A stretch of DNA of 64,000 nucleotides from Hydrogenophaga sp. (GCA_011391495.1 JAABQK010000004.1:82463-146462); one strand, 5' to 3'. Shown: positions 28,273-36,921, counted from the first letter of the stretch. A program made the numbers and translations. Notes: generated by a model not told the origin, from the sequence alone.

Positions 28273-29358
28273 ATGATGAACACCAAAACCGGCAAACTCA
28301 TCGTTTTCCTGCTCGCGGGCGCGGCCCTGCTGCTCCTGCCCATCCTGCTGCAGTCCACCGGCAGCAACTCCTGGGTCCGCATCCTCGACATCGCGCTGCT
28401 CTACGTGCTGCTGGCCCTGGGGCTGAACATCGTGGTGGGCTACGCCGGTCTGCTGGACCTGGGCTACATCGCGTTCTTTGCGGTGGGGGCCTACATCTTC
28501 GCCCTGCTGGGCTCGCCCCATCTGGCCGACACCTTCCCGGCCGTCAAGGCCATGTTCCCCAACGGCATCCACTACAGCATCTGGGCCGTGATGATTGTCG
28601 CGGCGCTCATCGCGGGCATCGTCGGCATGATCCTCGGAGCGCCCACGCTGAAGCTGCGCGGTGACTACCTGGCGATCATCACGCTGGGCTTTGGCGAGAT
28701 CATCCGCATCTTCCTGCTCAACATGGACCGCCCGGTCAACATCACCAACGGTCCGAAGGGCATCAGCCAGATCGACACCATCTCGGTGTTCGGCCTGGAC
28801 CTGGGCCAGCGCCTGACCATCGGCGACTACACCTTCCAGCCGGTCACGCTCTACTACTACCTGTTCCTGTTCTTCGTCGTGATGGCGGTGATCATCTCCT
28901 ACCGCCTGCAGGATTCGCGCATCGGCCGCGCCTGGATGGCGATCCGCGAAGACGAGATCGCGGCCAAGGCCATGGGTCTGAACACGCGCAACCTGAAGCT
29001 GCTGGCGTTCGGCATGGGGGCGTCCTTCGGGGGCGTGTCCGGCGTGCTGTTCGCATCGTTCCAGCGTTTTGTCTCACCCGAATCCTTCTCGCTGATGGAA
29101 TCGGTGATGGTGGTGGCCATGGTGGTGCTGGGTGGCATTGGTCACATCCCGGGCGTGATTCTGGGCGCGCTGCTGCTGGCGGGTCTGCCCGAGCTGCTGC
29201 GCCATGTGGCGGGTCCGCTGACGCAGCTGACCGATGGTCGGCTGGCACCCGAAATCCTGCGCCAGCTGCTGATCGCGCTGGCCATGGTGGTGGTGATGCT
29301 GATCCGCCCCAAGGGCTTGTGGCCGTCGCCGGAGCACGGCAAGTCCCTGGCGAAATGA
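28273..29358 (+). CDS. livM: branched-chain amino acid ABC transporter, permease LivM
   Basis: 361 residues, about ten hydrophobic segments. Family landmarks: LLALGLNIVVGYAGLLDLGYIAFFAVGAY, LRGDYLAIITLGFGEIIRI, and RAWMAIREDEIAAKAMG, the EAA-like coupling helix contacting the ATPases. The ATG at 28273 is chosen over the longer frame from 28234 because AGGGAGA lies upstream and the earlier residues overlap livH. Forms the heterodimeric pore with LivH. Confidence 0.93.
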   Translation: MMNTKTGKLIVFLLAGAALLLLPILLQSTGSNSWVRILDIALLYVLLALGLNIVVGYAGLLDLGYIAFFAVGAYIFALLGSPHLADTFPAVKAMFPNGIHYSIWAVMIVAALIAGIVGMILGAPTLKLRGDYLAIITLGFGEIIRIFLLNMDRPVNITNGPKGISQIDTISVFGLDLGQRLTIGDYTFQPVTLYYYLFLFFVVMAVIISYRLQDSRIGRAWMAIREDEIAAKAMGLNTRNLKLLAFGMGASFGGVSGVLFASFQRFVSPESFSLMESVMVVAMVVLGGIGHIPGVILGALLLAGLPELLRHVAGPLTQLTDGRLAPEILRQLLIALAMVVVMLIRPKGLWPSPEHGKSLAK

Positions 29359-29373
29359 GTGGAGCAACGTCAC

Positions 29374-30144
29374 ATGTCTGAAACCATTCTCAAAGTCGCC
29401 AACGTCTCCAAGCGTTTCGGCGGCCTGCAGGCCCTCAGCGATGTGGGCATCGAAATCCAGCGCGGTCAGGTGTACGGCCTGATCGGTCCCAATGGCGCCG
29501 GCAAGACCACCTTCTTCAACGTGCTCACCGGCCTCTACACGCCCGATAGCGGTTCGTTTGAACTCGCGGGCAAGCCCTACACGCCCAGCGCGGTGCACGA
29601 AGTGGCCAAAGCCGGCATCGCCCGAACCTTCCAGAACATCCGCCTGTTCCCCGAGATGACGGCGCTGGAAAACGTGATGGTGGGGCGCCATGTCCGCACC
29701 CACTCGGGTCTGATCGGCGCGGTGTTCCGCACCCCCGGGTTCAAGAAGGAAGAAGCCGAGATCACGGCGCGTGCCCGCGAGCTGCTGGAGTACGTGGGAA
29801 TCTCCAAGTTTGCCGACTACAAGTCGCGCACGCTGAGCTACGGCGACCAGCGCCGCCTGGAGATCGCGCGTGCGCTGGCGACCGACCCGCAGCTGATCGC
29901 GCTCGACGAGCCGGCCGCCGGCATGAACGCGACCGAGAAGGTGCTGCTGCGCGAGCTGATCGACCGCATTCGCAAGGACAACCGCACCATCCTGCTGATC
30001 GAACACGACGTGAAGCTGGTCATGGGCCTGTGCGACCGCGTGACCGTGCTCGACTACGGCAAGCAGCTCTCGTCCGGCACGCCGGCCGAAGTGCAGCGCG
30101 ACCCGAAGGTTATTGAGGCGTACCTCGGCACTGGCGGCCAGTGA
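29374..30144 (+). CDS. livG: branched-chain amino acid ABC transporter, ATPase LivG
   Basis: 256 residues. Walker A GPNGAGKTTFFN (about residues 36-47), Q-loop RTFQNIRLFPEMTALENVMVG, LSYGDQRRLEIARAL signature (the LSYG variant typical of LivG), Walker B LIALDEPAAGMN and the switch His in LLIEHDVKLVM. The ATG at 29374 has GTGGAG 9 bases upstream; an in-frame GTG at 29359 is the alternative. Energises import together with LivF. Confidence 0.94.
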   Translation: MSETILKVANVSKRFGGLQALSDVGIEIQRGQVYGLIGPNGAGKTTFFNVLTGLYTPDSGSFELAGKPYTPSAVHEVAKAGIARTFQNIRLFPEMTALENVMVGRHVRTHSGLIGAVFRTPGFKKEEAEITARARELLEYVGISKFADYKSRTLSYGDQRRLEIARALATDPQLIALDEPAAGMNATEKVLLRELIDRIRKDNRTILLIEHDVKLVMGLCDRVTVLDYGKQLSSGTPAEVQRDPKVIEAYLGTGGQ

Positions 30145-30155
30145 AAGAACACAAC

Positions 30156-30872
30156 ATGGCAAACACCCTACTCAAAGTCAGCGGTCTGAAGGTCGCCTAC
30201 GGTGGCATCAAGGCCGTGAAGGGCATCGACCTGGAAGTGCGTGAGGGCGAGCTGATCTCCCTTATCGGCTCCAACGGTGCGGGCAAGACCACCACCATGA
30301 AGGCCGTGACCGGCTCGCTCGCGTTTGAAGGCGGCGACATCGAATACCTGGGCCAGAGCATCAAGGGCCGCGGTGCCTGGGATCTGGTCCGGCTGGGCCT
30401 GGCCATGGTGCCGGAAGGTCGGGGCGTCTTCACCCGCATGACCATCACCGAGAACCTGCAGATGGGGGCCTACATCCGCAGCGACAAGGCCGGTATTGCC
30501 AACGACATCGAGCGCATGTTCGGCATCTTCCCGCGCCTCAAAGAGCGCAAGGACCAGCTGGCCGGCACCATGTCGGGTGGCGAGCAGCAGATGCTGGCGA
30601 TGGCGCGCGCGCTGATGAGCCAGCCCAAGGTGCTGCTGCTCGACGAACCTTCGATGGGCCTGTCTCCCATCATGGTGGACAAGATTTTCGAAGTGGTGCG
30701 CGACGTGTCCGCCCAGGGTGTGACCATCTTGCTGGTGGAGCAGAACGCCCAGCGCGCGTTGCAGATCGCCGACCGCGGCTATGTGATGGACTCGGGCGAG
30801 ATCACCATGGCCGGTGCCGGCAAGGACCTGCTGGTCGATCCGAAGGTCAAAGAGGCGTATCTGGGGCATTGA
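30156..30872 (+). CDS. livF: branched-chain amino acid ABC transporter, ATPase LivF
   Basis: 238 residues. Walker A GSNGAGKTTTMK, Q-loop MVPEGRGVFTRMTITENLQMG, signature MSGGEQQMLAMARALM, Walker B VLLLDEPSMGLSP, switch His replaced by the LivF-type Gln (ILLVEQNAQRAL). ATG at 30156 chosen; the 5 codons upstream overlap the livG stop. Last gene of the operon, followed by a 3' repeat and a terminator. No livJ/livK-like binding protein gene lies on either side. Confidence 0.94.
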   Translation: MANTLLKVSGLKVAYGGIKAVKGIDLEVREGELISLIGSNGAGKTTTMKAVTGSLAFEGGDIEYLGQSIKGRGAWDLVRLGLAMVPEGRGVFTRMTITENLQMGAYIRSDKAGIANDIERMFGIFPRLKERKDQLAGTMSGGEQQMLAMARALMSQPKVLLLDEPSMGLSPIMVDKIFEVVRDVSAQGVTILLVEQNAQRALQIADRGYVMDSGEITMAGAGKDLLVDPKVKEAYLGH

Positions 30873-30957
30873 CCCCCGCCACGCCTCGCGCGACCCCCTT
30901 GAAAGGGAGCAACACCTGCGGCCCGGCAAAGCCGGTTCCGCGGTGTTCCAGGTTAAG
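30873..30957 (+). repeat. Comamonadaceae-type 3' intergenic repeat, copy B
   Basis: Starts at the livF stop. A block CCCCCTTGAAAGGGAGCAA precedes TGCGGCCCGGCAAAGCCGG and CCGCGGTGTTCCAGGTTAAG. It matches copy A (after the desaturase gene) and, in reverse, copy C (after purN). The palindrome CCGGCAAAGCCGG can form a hairpin. Confidence 0.75.
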
Positions 30958-30987
30958 TCAGTTCGTGCCGGATTCGGCACCAACAGA

Positions 30988-31011
30988 AAAGGGACGGTTT
31001 TCCGTCCCTTT
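30988..31011. terminator. rho-independent terminator between livF and the capD-like gene
   Basis: Stem AAAGGGACGG / CCGTCCCTTT with a TTTT loop (about 10 bp), then TGCTTTT on the plus strand and an A/T run on the minus side. It serves the converging liv operon and surface-glycan operon. Confidence 0.85.
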
Positions 31012-31030
31012 GCTTTTGGTTCATTGGCTT

Positions 31031-32848
31031 TCAGGGCGCGCTGCGGTACTCCGGCACCAGCGAACGCAGCCAGGCACGTGTGTCGCTGGCCTGCGGGGCC
31101 GGGCCGGCGCCGGTGATCCACAGCACCACCGCGTCCGCGTTCACGGCAGTGTCGGCGCCCTTGACCACGCGCAGCTTGGGGTGCGGCGTGGGTTCGGTGG
31201 TCTCGTCGTTGGCCAGCAGTTCCTCAAAAAGCTTTTCGCCGGGGCGCAGGCCGGTGAACGCGATCGGCACGTCCTGTTCGGTCTGCCCCGACAGGCGGAT
31301 CAGCAACCTGGCCAGTTCGACGATCTTGACGGGCTCGCCCATGTCGAGCACGAAGATCTGGCGGGTCTGCCCCATCAGACCGGCCTGCAGCACCAGCTGC
31401 GCGGCTTCGGGAATGGTCATGAAGTAGCGCACGATGTCCGGGTGGGTCACCGTCACCGGGCCGCCGCGCGCGATCTGCTGCGTGAACAGCGGAACCACCG
31501 AGCCGCTGGAGCCCAGCACGTTGCCAAAACGCACGGCCACGTAGCGGGTGGACGGGAATTCACTTGCCACGGCCTGCAGCACCTGCTCGGCCAGGCGCTT
31601 GCTGGCCCCCATCACGTTGGTCGGGTTCACCGCCTTGTCGGTGGAGATCAGCACGAAGCGCTGTGCACCCACCGTGCCGGCCATGCGCGCGGCGTTCAGC
31701 GTGCCCAGCACGTTGGTGCGCAGCGCCTCGATCTCGTTCAGCGACTCCATCAGCGGCACGTGCTTGTAGGCCGCGGCGTGGAACACCACCGCGGGCCGGT
31801 GCAATTGCGCGATGGCGAGCAGGCGATCGGGCTCGCGCACGTTGGCCGTGTAGTACAGGCCCTGCATCTGCGGGTGGGCTTCACGCAGCTCCTGCTCCAG
31901 CTGGTAGATCGCGTATTCGGACACGTCCACGCACACCAGCCGCGCCACGCCGAAGCGCGCGATCTGCCGGCAGAGCTCGGAGCCGATGGAGCCGCCCGCA
32001 CCGGTCACGAGCACGGTCTGGCCGGCGATCAGGTCGGACAGGCCTTTTTCGTCCAGTGCCACCGGCGCGCGCCCCAGCAGGTCTTCGAGTTCGATGCGTC
32101 GGGGCTGGCCAGCTTCGGCGCGCAGCCATTCGTCCGGGCGCGGCATGGTCAGCAGGGGCAGACCCGCCTCGCTCGCGCCCATCAGGGCTTCGCGTCGCGC
32201 ATCGGAGCCGGCGGCCGATACCACCAGGGCGGCAGCCGCTTCGGTGCGTGCGGCGATGCGGGGCAAGTCGGCCAGTGCGCCGAGCACCTGCAGGCCCTGC
32301 AGGGTGCGGCCCTTTTCGGCGGCGACGGGGCTCACGATGCCGACCGGTGACCACAGGCGCGCGCCGCGCAGGGCGGGCAGGGCAGCAGCGGCGTCCTGCA
32401 CCGAACCCACGATCAGCAGGGGTTTGCCGGTGTCCAGCGGCCGGGCCTGCCCGGTGAGCAGCAGGCGCGTGCCCGCCCGCGCGGCGCCCAGCATCAGCAG
32501 CGCCAGCATGGGGTGCAGCAGCAGCACCGAGCGCGGGAAGAACTCCACCCGTTGCATCAGCACGATAGCTGCCGTGAGCAAGCTGGCGAAGGCCACGCCG
32601 TAAACGAGGCGGGTGAGCTCGGCCACGCTGGTGTAGCGCCAGATGTGGCGGTACACGCCCCAGCCCAGCAGGCTGGCGCCAAAGCCGAGCAAGGGCCAGG
32701 GCAGGGTGTTGACCATCATGGCCTGGAACCCGTCGGGCGTGTCCAGGTTGAAGCGCAGCCAGAAGGCCATCCACCAGGCGATGGCGACCAGGACCAGGTC
32801 GATCGGCAACTGCAGCCAGCGGCTGTTCATCCGGGGTAGTGCGCTCAT
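31031..32848 (-). CDS. CapD/WbpM-type nucleotide-sugar 4,6-dehydratase (membrane-anchored)
   Basis: 605 residues from the ATG at 32848. That start is preceded by GGAGG, and the longer frame from 32929 is only translated repeat sequence. N-terminal four membrane segments (about 20-115), a degenerate nucleotide-binding domain (about 125-250), then the catalytic SDR domain: TGAGGSIGSELCRQI, FHAAAYKHVPLME and NVMGASKR. The catalytic Tyr of YxxxK is replaced by Met (MxxxK), the hallmark of the WbpM/CapD branch. It makes UDP-4-keto-6-deoxy-GlcNAc-type intermediates at the inner membrane for glycan synthesis. Last gene of the glycan block. Confidence 0.9.
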   Translation of the reverse strand: MSALPRMNSRWLQLPIDLVLVAIAWWMAFWLRFNLDTPDGFQAMMVNTLPWPLLGFGASLLGWGVYRHIWRYTSVAELTRLVYGVAFASLLTAAIVLMQRVEFFPRSVLLLHPMLALLMLGAARAGTRLLLTGQARPLDTGKPLLIVGSVQDAAAALPALRGARLWSPVGIVSPVAAEKGRTLQGLQVLGALADLPRIAARTEAAAALVVSAAGSDARREALMGASEAGLPLLTMPRPDEWLRAEAGQPRRIELEDLLGRAPVALDEKGLSDLIAGQTVLVTGAGGSIGSELCRQIARFGVARLVCVDVSEYAIYQLEQELREAHPQMQGLYYTANVREPDRLLAIAQLHRPAVVFHAAAYKHVPLMESLNEIEALRTNVLGTLNAARMAGTVGAQRFVLISTDKAVNPTNVMGASKRLAEQVLQAVASEFPSTRYVAVRFGNVLGSSGSVVPLFTQQIARGGPVTVTHPDIVRYFMTIPEAAQLVLQAGLMGQTRQIFVLDMGEPVKIVELARLLIRLSGQTEQDVPIAFTGLRPGEKLFEELLANDETTEPTPHPKLRVVKGADTAVNADAVVLWITGAGPAPQASDTRAWLRSLVPEYRSAP

Positions 32849-32913
32849 GGAAGGTCCTCCGCCCTTCGGGCTGCGGTGCGAGCTGGCTTGGGGCGGCCCG
32901 GCGCTGCGCTCAT
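32846..32913 (-). repeat. stop-to-start spacer repeat, copy X
   Basis: Read on the minus strand it starts with ATGA, whose TGA is the pseI stop, and ends at the capD-like start codon, supplying its GGAGG ribosome site. It is nearly identical to the spacer at 62711-62779 before the cupin gene: shared AGCGCCGGGCC and CCAGCTCGCACCGCAGCCCG blocks. Confidence 0.8.
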
Positions 32914-33968
32914 GTTGCCGGGCCTTCACCCAGCAGCGACCACGCCATGGGCGTGCCGGCCTTCACCGCCTGACCGATGCGCTGGCCCAGCAGGCTGTCC
33001 AGGTGCTTGGGCGCCAGGCCGAAGCCGGGGCGCACGCAGCGCAGGTTGTCGCGCGTGAGCACGTCACCGGCTTGCAGGTCCTGCGCGATGTAGAGTGAGC
33101 GGCGGAACGCAAGCGATTTCATTTCGGCGGCTGTCGGGCCGTAGCTCACCTGGCCCACCGCCTGCATCGCGCGCTCGGTCTCGTCGCGCAGCTGACGCAG
33201 TTCGTGCGGCTCCATCGAGAAACTCGAATCCACACCGCCGTCGGCACGGCGCAAAGTGAAGTGTTTTTCAATCACGCTGGCGCCCAGCGCAGTGGCCGCG
33301 ACCGAGACGCCGCAGCCCATGGTGTGGTCCGACAGGCCGACCTCGCAGCCGAACAGCGTGCGCATGTGCGGGATGGTGCTGACGTTGGTGTTGTCGGCTG
33401 TCGCGGGGTAGGTGCTGGTGCACTTGAGCAGCACCAGGTCGCGGCAGCCGGCTTCGCGCGCGGCGCGCACGGCTTCGTCGATCTCGCCGGCCGTGGCCAT
33501 GCCGGTGGACATGATCAGGGGCTTGCCGGTGGCGGCCACGCGGCGGATCAGCGGCAGGTCGGTGTTCTCGAACGAGGCGATCTTGTAGGCCGGGACGTTC
33601 AGCGATTCGAGGAAGTCGACCGAGCTGAAGTCGAACGGCGTGCTGAAGCAGTGCACGCCGTGCGAAGCGGCGCGCGCCATGATGGGTGCGTGCCATGCCC
33701 ACGGCGTGTGCGCTTCTTCGTAGAGCTCGTACAACTGGCGGCCGGCCCACAGGCTCTTCGGGTCGTCGATCACGAAGCCGGGCATGCGCACATTGAGCGT
33801 CATGGTCTCAGCCGTGTAGGTCTGCAGCTTGATCGCGTCGGCGCCGTGCTCGGCGGCGGCGTCCACGATGGCCAGTGCGCGGTCCAGCGACTGGTTGTGG
33901 TTGCCCGACATCTCGGCGATCAGGTAGGGACGGTGTCCGGGGCCGATCTCGCGGTCAAGGATCTTCAT
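32910..33968 (-). CDS. pseI: pseudaminic acid synthase
   Basis: 352 residues, NeuB family. The TIM barrel shows LIAEMSGNHNQSLDRALAIV, DAIKLQTYTAET, YKIASFE, STGMATAGEIDEAV and GLSDHTMGCGV. The C-terminal SAF/antifreeze-like domain is at about 290-352. It condenses phosphoenolpyruvate with 2,4-diacetamido-2,4,6-trideoxy-altrose to give pseudaminic acid. TYTAETMT and the neighbours PseB, PseC and PseG favour PseI over sialic or legionaminic acid synthase. It overlaps the PseG-PseH gene by four bases (ATGA). Confidence 0.92.
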   Translation of the reverse strand: MKILDREIGPGHRPYLIAEMSGNHNQSLDRALAIVDAAAEHGADAIKLQTYTAETMTLNVRMPGFVIDDPKSLWAGRQLYELYEEAHTPWAWHAPIMARAASHGVHCFSTPFDFSSVDFLESLNVPAYKIASFENTDLPLIRRVAATGKPLIMSTGMATAGEIDEAVRAAREAGCRDLVLLKCTSTYPATADNTNVSTIPHMRTLFGCEVGLSDHTMGCGVSVAATALGASVIEKHFTLRRADGGVDSSFSMEPHELRQLRDETERAMQAVGQVSYGPTAAEMKSLAFRRSLYIAQDLQAGDVLTRDNLRCVRPGFGLAPKHLDSLLGQRIGQAVKAGTPMAWSLLGEGPAT

Positions 33969-35506
33969 GGGGTGGCGTTGGATGGGGTCGGCGCATGGCC
34001 AACGGTCTTCTGAAAGTGCAGTGGTCCGCCATGGTAGCCGCAGCCTTCGAACAGGCGCTGCGAGGCCGTGTTGCCCGCGACCACGGTGGCGTCCACCGTG
34101 AACGGTGTCTGCAGGCTGTGGCGCATCCGCCGCTCGCCCGACAGCAGCAGGCGGGGACCGATCCCCAGACCCTGCAACTGCGGATCGGTGTAGAGGGAGA
34201 CTTCGAGGTGGCCGCTCTCCTGCCGGTCGAAGCGGATGCTGCCGACGGGCAGAAGACCTACCTGGGCAACAAACAGCCAGCGGTCTGGCGATGACAGCAC
34301 GCGCTGCAGCCAGCCGTGATGGCTTTCCAAGGCAATGGGCTCACTGCTGCCCGAGACCGCGCGCACGGCCGGGTGGTTGCGCCACGCGTGCAGGAGAGGG
34401 GTGTCATTCAGCGTGGCGGGCCGCAGTTGCAGCGTGTCGCGCAGCAGGTGCAGGGCGACGCGCTGGGCGCCGCGGCCGTCGACCAGGGCAGCGGCCGTGT
34501 TTGCCAAGGACTGCCGTTGTGCCGGATCGGCGATCAGCTCACGCAGGACATCGGCCAGTGTGTGCTCCGTTGCAGCGCGTACTGCACCGAGAGAGGCCAG
34601 TCCCGGCACGACCGCCGACTGGTTGGCGGCCACCGGGATGGCGAGGGTGGGCGCGCCGATGCAGCAGCGTTCCCAGGTGGCGCCTCCGCCGGCGCCGATC
34701 TGCAGGTCGTGGCGCGCGAAGAAGGTCGCGAGGTCGGCTTGATCGAGCGTGAGGATGGTGTCGGGGTCGGCCGCGCAGGCTTCGTGCAAGCTGCTCAGGT
34801 ACGGGTTGGCCGATGTGGACACCACTTCGATGGTGCCGGCAAAGCCTGCAGCGCGGCAGGCGGCCAGCACCCGGGCTGAGACACCGTCGGGATCGGTGCC
34901 GCCCATGAAGATGCCGATGCTGCGCACCACGGGCTGGAAGGCGTAACGCGGCGCGCTGCGGTAAGCGGGCGAAAGCAGGGCATGGCGCGGGCCAGCGAGC
35001 CAGTGCGGCTCGAGCGTCAGCCGGCCGGCGTATTTGGCCCGGTGGTCGGGTGCCCAGTTGTGGTCGAGCAGGGCATCCGGGGCCAGTGGCCGGTCGGCGG
35101 TGTCGTCGATCACCAGCAGGCGACAGCCCAAGGCAGAGCGCAGGGCATCGTGCCAGCGTGCGTCGAAGGCGTAGTGGTCCACCACCAGCCAGTCGGGGTG
35201 TTCCGCGTGCAGCGCGGTCACGGTGTCACTGGCGTCCTGCGTCCATGACACGCCGGCCCACGCGGCGTGTGGCGTGGAGGTGCTGTCGGTCTGGAAGCTG
35301 CCGCCAGGCGCGTGCAGCCAGTGCACCGGGCAGGGTGCGGCTCGCAACACCTGCGCCGCCACGCCGTCCAGCGCGCGCGTGACCAGGCTGACCTGCGCAC
35401 CTTGTTCGATCAGGGCCTGCACCAGCGACAGGCAGCGCTTGAGATGACCGGTGCCGATGGTGGCCGACGCATCGACACGGATGGCGATCCGCGCGGCGCT
35501 GGACAT
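33965..35506 (-). CDS. pseG: PseG-PseH fusion: UDP-sugar hydrolase plus GNAT N-acetyltransferase
   Basis: 513 residues with two enzyme domains. Residues 1-350 are PseG, a GT-B-fold UDP-2,4-diacetamido-trideoxy-altrose hydrolase: RVDASATIGTGHLKRCLSL at the N-terminus, the IGAGGGATWERCCIGAP donor-binding motif, and VAANQ. Residues about 355-505 are a GNAT domain of PseH type: LRPATLNDTPLLHAWRNHP, then GSIRFDR and the acetyl-CoA loop QGLGIG. Two consecutive pathway steps are thus in one chain (acetylation of the 4-amino group, then UDP removal). In the well-known Campylobacter and Helicobacter pathways these are separate proteins. Confidence 0.9.
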   Translation of the reverse strand: MSSAARIAIRVDASATIGTGHLKRCLSLVQALIEQGAQVSLVTRALDGVAAQVLRAAPCPVHWLHAPGGSFQTDSTSTPHAAWAGVSWTQDASDTVTALHAEHPDWLVVDHYAFDARWHDALRSALGCRLLVIDDTADRPLAPDALLDHNWAPDHRAKYAGRLTLEPHWLAGPRHALLSPAYRSAPRYAFQPVVRSIGIFMGGTDPDGVSARVLAACRAAGFAGTIEVVSTSANPYLSSLHEACAADPDTILTLDQADLATFFARHDLQIGAGGGATWERCCIGAPTLAIPVAANQSAVVPGLASLGAVRAATEHTLADVLRELIADPAQRQSLANTAAALVDGRGAQRVALHLLRDTLQLRPATLNDTPLLHAWRNHPAVRAVSGSSEPIALESHHGWLQRVLSSPDRWLFVAQVGLLPVGSIRFDRQESGHLEVSLYTDPQLQGLGIGPRLLLSGERRMRHSLQTPFTVDATVVAGNTASQRLFEGCGYHGGPLHFQKTVGHAPTPSNATP

Positions 35507-35507
35507 G

Positions 35508-36287
35508 TCAGTTGCGCCCGTCAGGCACGAAGGCCCGGCGCACCGGCACGCCGGCGGCAGCCAGCGCGGCCTTGGCGCCGGCGGGGGTCTGCTCGGTGAA
35601 GTGGAAGATGCTGGCGGCGGCCACGGCCGAAGCCCCGGCCTGCGTCACGGCCTCGACCATGTGCTGGTAGTGGCCGGCGCCGCCCGAGGCGATGACCGGG
35701 ATGTTCACCGCGCGCACCACGGCCTCGATCAGCGGCAGGTCGTAACCCTGCATGCTGCCGTCGCGTTCGATCGAGGTGATGAGGATCTCGCCCGCGCCCC
35801 GGTCTTGCAGTTCGCGCGCCCAGGCCCCGACCTCACGGCCCGTCGCCTGCTTGCCAGCGTGGCTGAAACACGCCCAGCCGCCGTCCTGCGCGCGCACGTC
35901 GATGCTGGCGACCACACACTGCGCACCGTGGCGGCTGGCGATCTCGGTGACCAGTTCGGGGCGCGCGTAAGCCGCGGTGTTGATCGCCACCTTGTCAGCC
36001 CCGGCACGCAGCAGGCGCTGCACCTGATCGATGCGGGTGATGCCACCGCCCACGGTGAGCGGCACGAAACAGTCTTGCCCGAACTCGTCGATGGACTCGA
36101 AGTCGGGGTCGTCATCCGACTGGTGGGCCACGATGTCCACCAGCACCAGCTCATCGACCTCGCGCTGGTTGTAGACCTTGACCGCGGGCAGCACCGGGCC
36201 GACGCGGCGCCAGCTGTCGAAGCCCACGCCCTTGACCAGGCCGAACTGCTTCCACAGCAGGGTGGGGATGACGCGCACCTTCAGCAT
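35508..36287 (-). CDS. HisF-like ammonia-channelling barrel (non-histidine paralogue)
   Basis: 259 residues, (beta-alpha)8 barrel. Compared with HisF of histidine synthesis, the second catalytic Asp is kept (VASIDVR, about residue 130), but the first (normally PCLDVKDGRVVKG) is replaced: here PTLLWKQFGLVKG, Leu for Asp11. Phosphate-binding VGGGI, ASGGAG and the HisH-facing surface motifs are intact. This fits the HisF2-type proteins that pass ammonia to a sugar amidotransferase rather than making IGP. Start ATG at 36287 overlaps the HisH-like gene by 7 bases; one base separates its stop from the PseG-PseH start. Confidence 0.88.
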   Translation of the reverse strand: MLKVRVIPTLLWKQFGLVKGVGFDSWRRVGPVLPAVKVYNQREVDELVLVDIVAHQSDDDPDFESIDEFGQDCFVPLTVGGGITRIDQVQRLLRAGADKVAINTAAYARPELVTEIASRHGAQCVVASIDVRAQDGGWACFSHAGKQATGREVGAWARELQDRGAGEILITSIERDGSMQGYDLPLIEAVVRAVNIPVIASGGAGHYQHMVEAVTQAGASAVAAASIFHFTEQTPAGAKAALAAAGVPVRRAFVPDGRN

Positions 36288-36919
36288 GCCGGCCCTTCGA
36301 TGAAGTTGCGCAGCAGGCGGAAGCCGGCGCGCGAGCTTTTTTCGGGGTGGAACTGTGTGCCCCACACATGGCCGCGCCGCACCGCGGCCGCGACGGGCAT
36401 GCCGACATCGGTGGTGGCCAGCACGTCGGCCGGGGTCTCGGGCACGAAGGCGTAGCTGTGCACGAAGTAGAAATCGGTGCCGTCCGGAATGCCGTGGAAC
36501 AGGTGGTCGTCGCTGCGTGTGCGGGTGATGCCGTTCCAGCCCACATGCGGCACGCGTTGCGTGCAGCCCAGCGCGCGCAGGTGCTGCACCTGCCCCGGTA
36601 TGAAACCCAGGCCCGGCGTGCCCTGACCGCTTTCCGCGCCTTCCGTGCTGCTGTCGGCCAGCAGCTGCATGCCCACGCACACGCCCAGCAGCGGGCGGTT
36701 GTAGCCCTGCACTTCGTCGCGCAGCGCGGTGGTCCAGCCGCCAGCGCCCAGCAGGCGCGCGCAGTCGGCGAAGTTGCCCACCCCGGGCAGGATCAGGCAG
36801 TCGGTGGCGTGCAGGTCGGCCGCGCGGTTGACCAGCACCGGGGCCACGCGCAGCTCCTCCAGCGCGCGCAGCACCGAGCCGAGGTTGCCCACGCCGTAAT
36901 CGATGACACCGACCTTCAT
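36281..36919 (-). CDS. HisH-like glutamine amidotransferase (glutaminase subunit)
   Basis: 212 residues, class I glutaminase. Triad visible: Cys in PLLGVCVGMQLL (about residue 85), His and Glu in WGTQFHPEKSSRAGF (about 192-194). N-terminal VGVIDYGVGNLGSVLRAL and LPGVGNF are HisH landmarks. Its place between the HisF-like and the PseA-type genes implies that it hydrolyses glutamine to supply NH3 for sugar amidation. A true histidine operon is not nearby. Overlaps the HisF-like gene by 7 bases and lies 2 bases after the pseA stop. Confidence 0.9.
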   Translation of the reverse strand: MKVGVIDYGVGNLGSVLRALEELRVAPVLVNRAADLHATDCLILPGVGNFADCARLLGAGGWTTALRDEVQGYNRPLLGVCVGMQLLADSSTEGAESGQGTPGLGFIPGQVQHLRALGCTQRVPHVGWNGITRTRSDDHLFHGIPDGTDFYFVHSYAFVPETPADVLATTDVGMPVAAAVRRGHVWGTQFHPEKSSRAGFRLLRNFIEGPAC

Positions 36920-36921
36920 GT

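Noticed and set aside
31031..32929. Longer N-terminus of the CapD-like protein (start at 32929)
   Set aside because: The extra 27 codons are dispersed-repeat sequence that also occurs before the cupin gene, and GGAGG lies just before the ATG at 32848.
35508..36919. HisH and HisF genes as part of histidine biosynthesis
   Set aside because: No other his genes are present, they are embedded in a nonulosonic acid locus, and the HisF-like protein lacks the first catalytic Asp.
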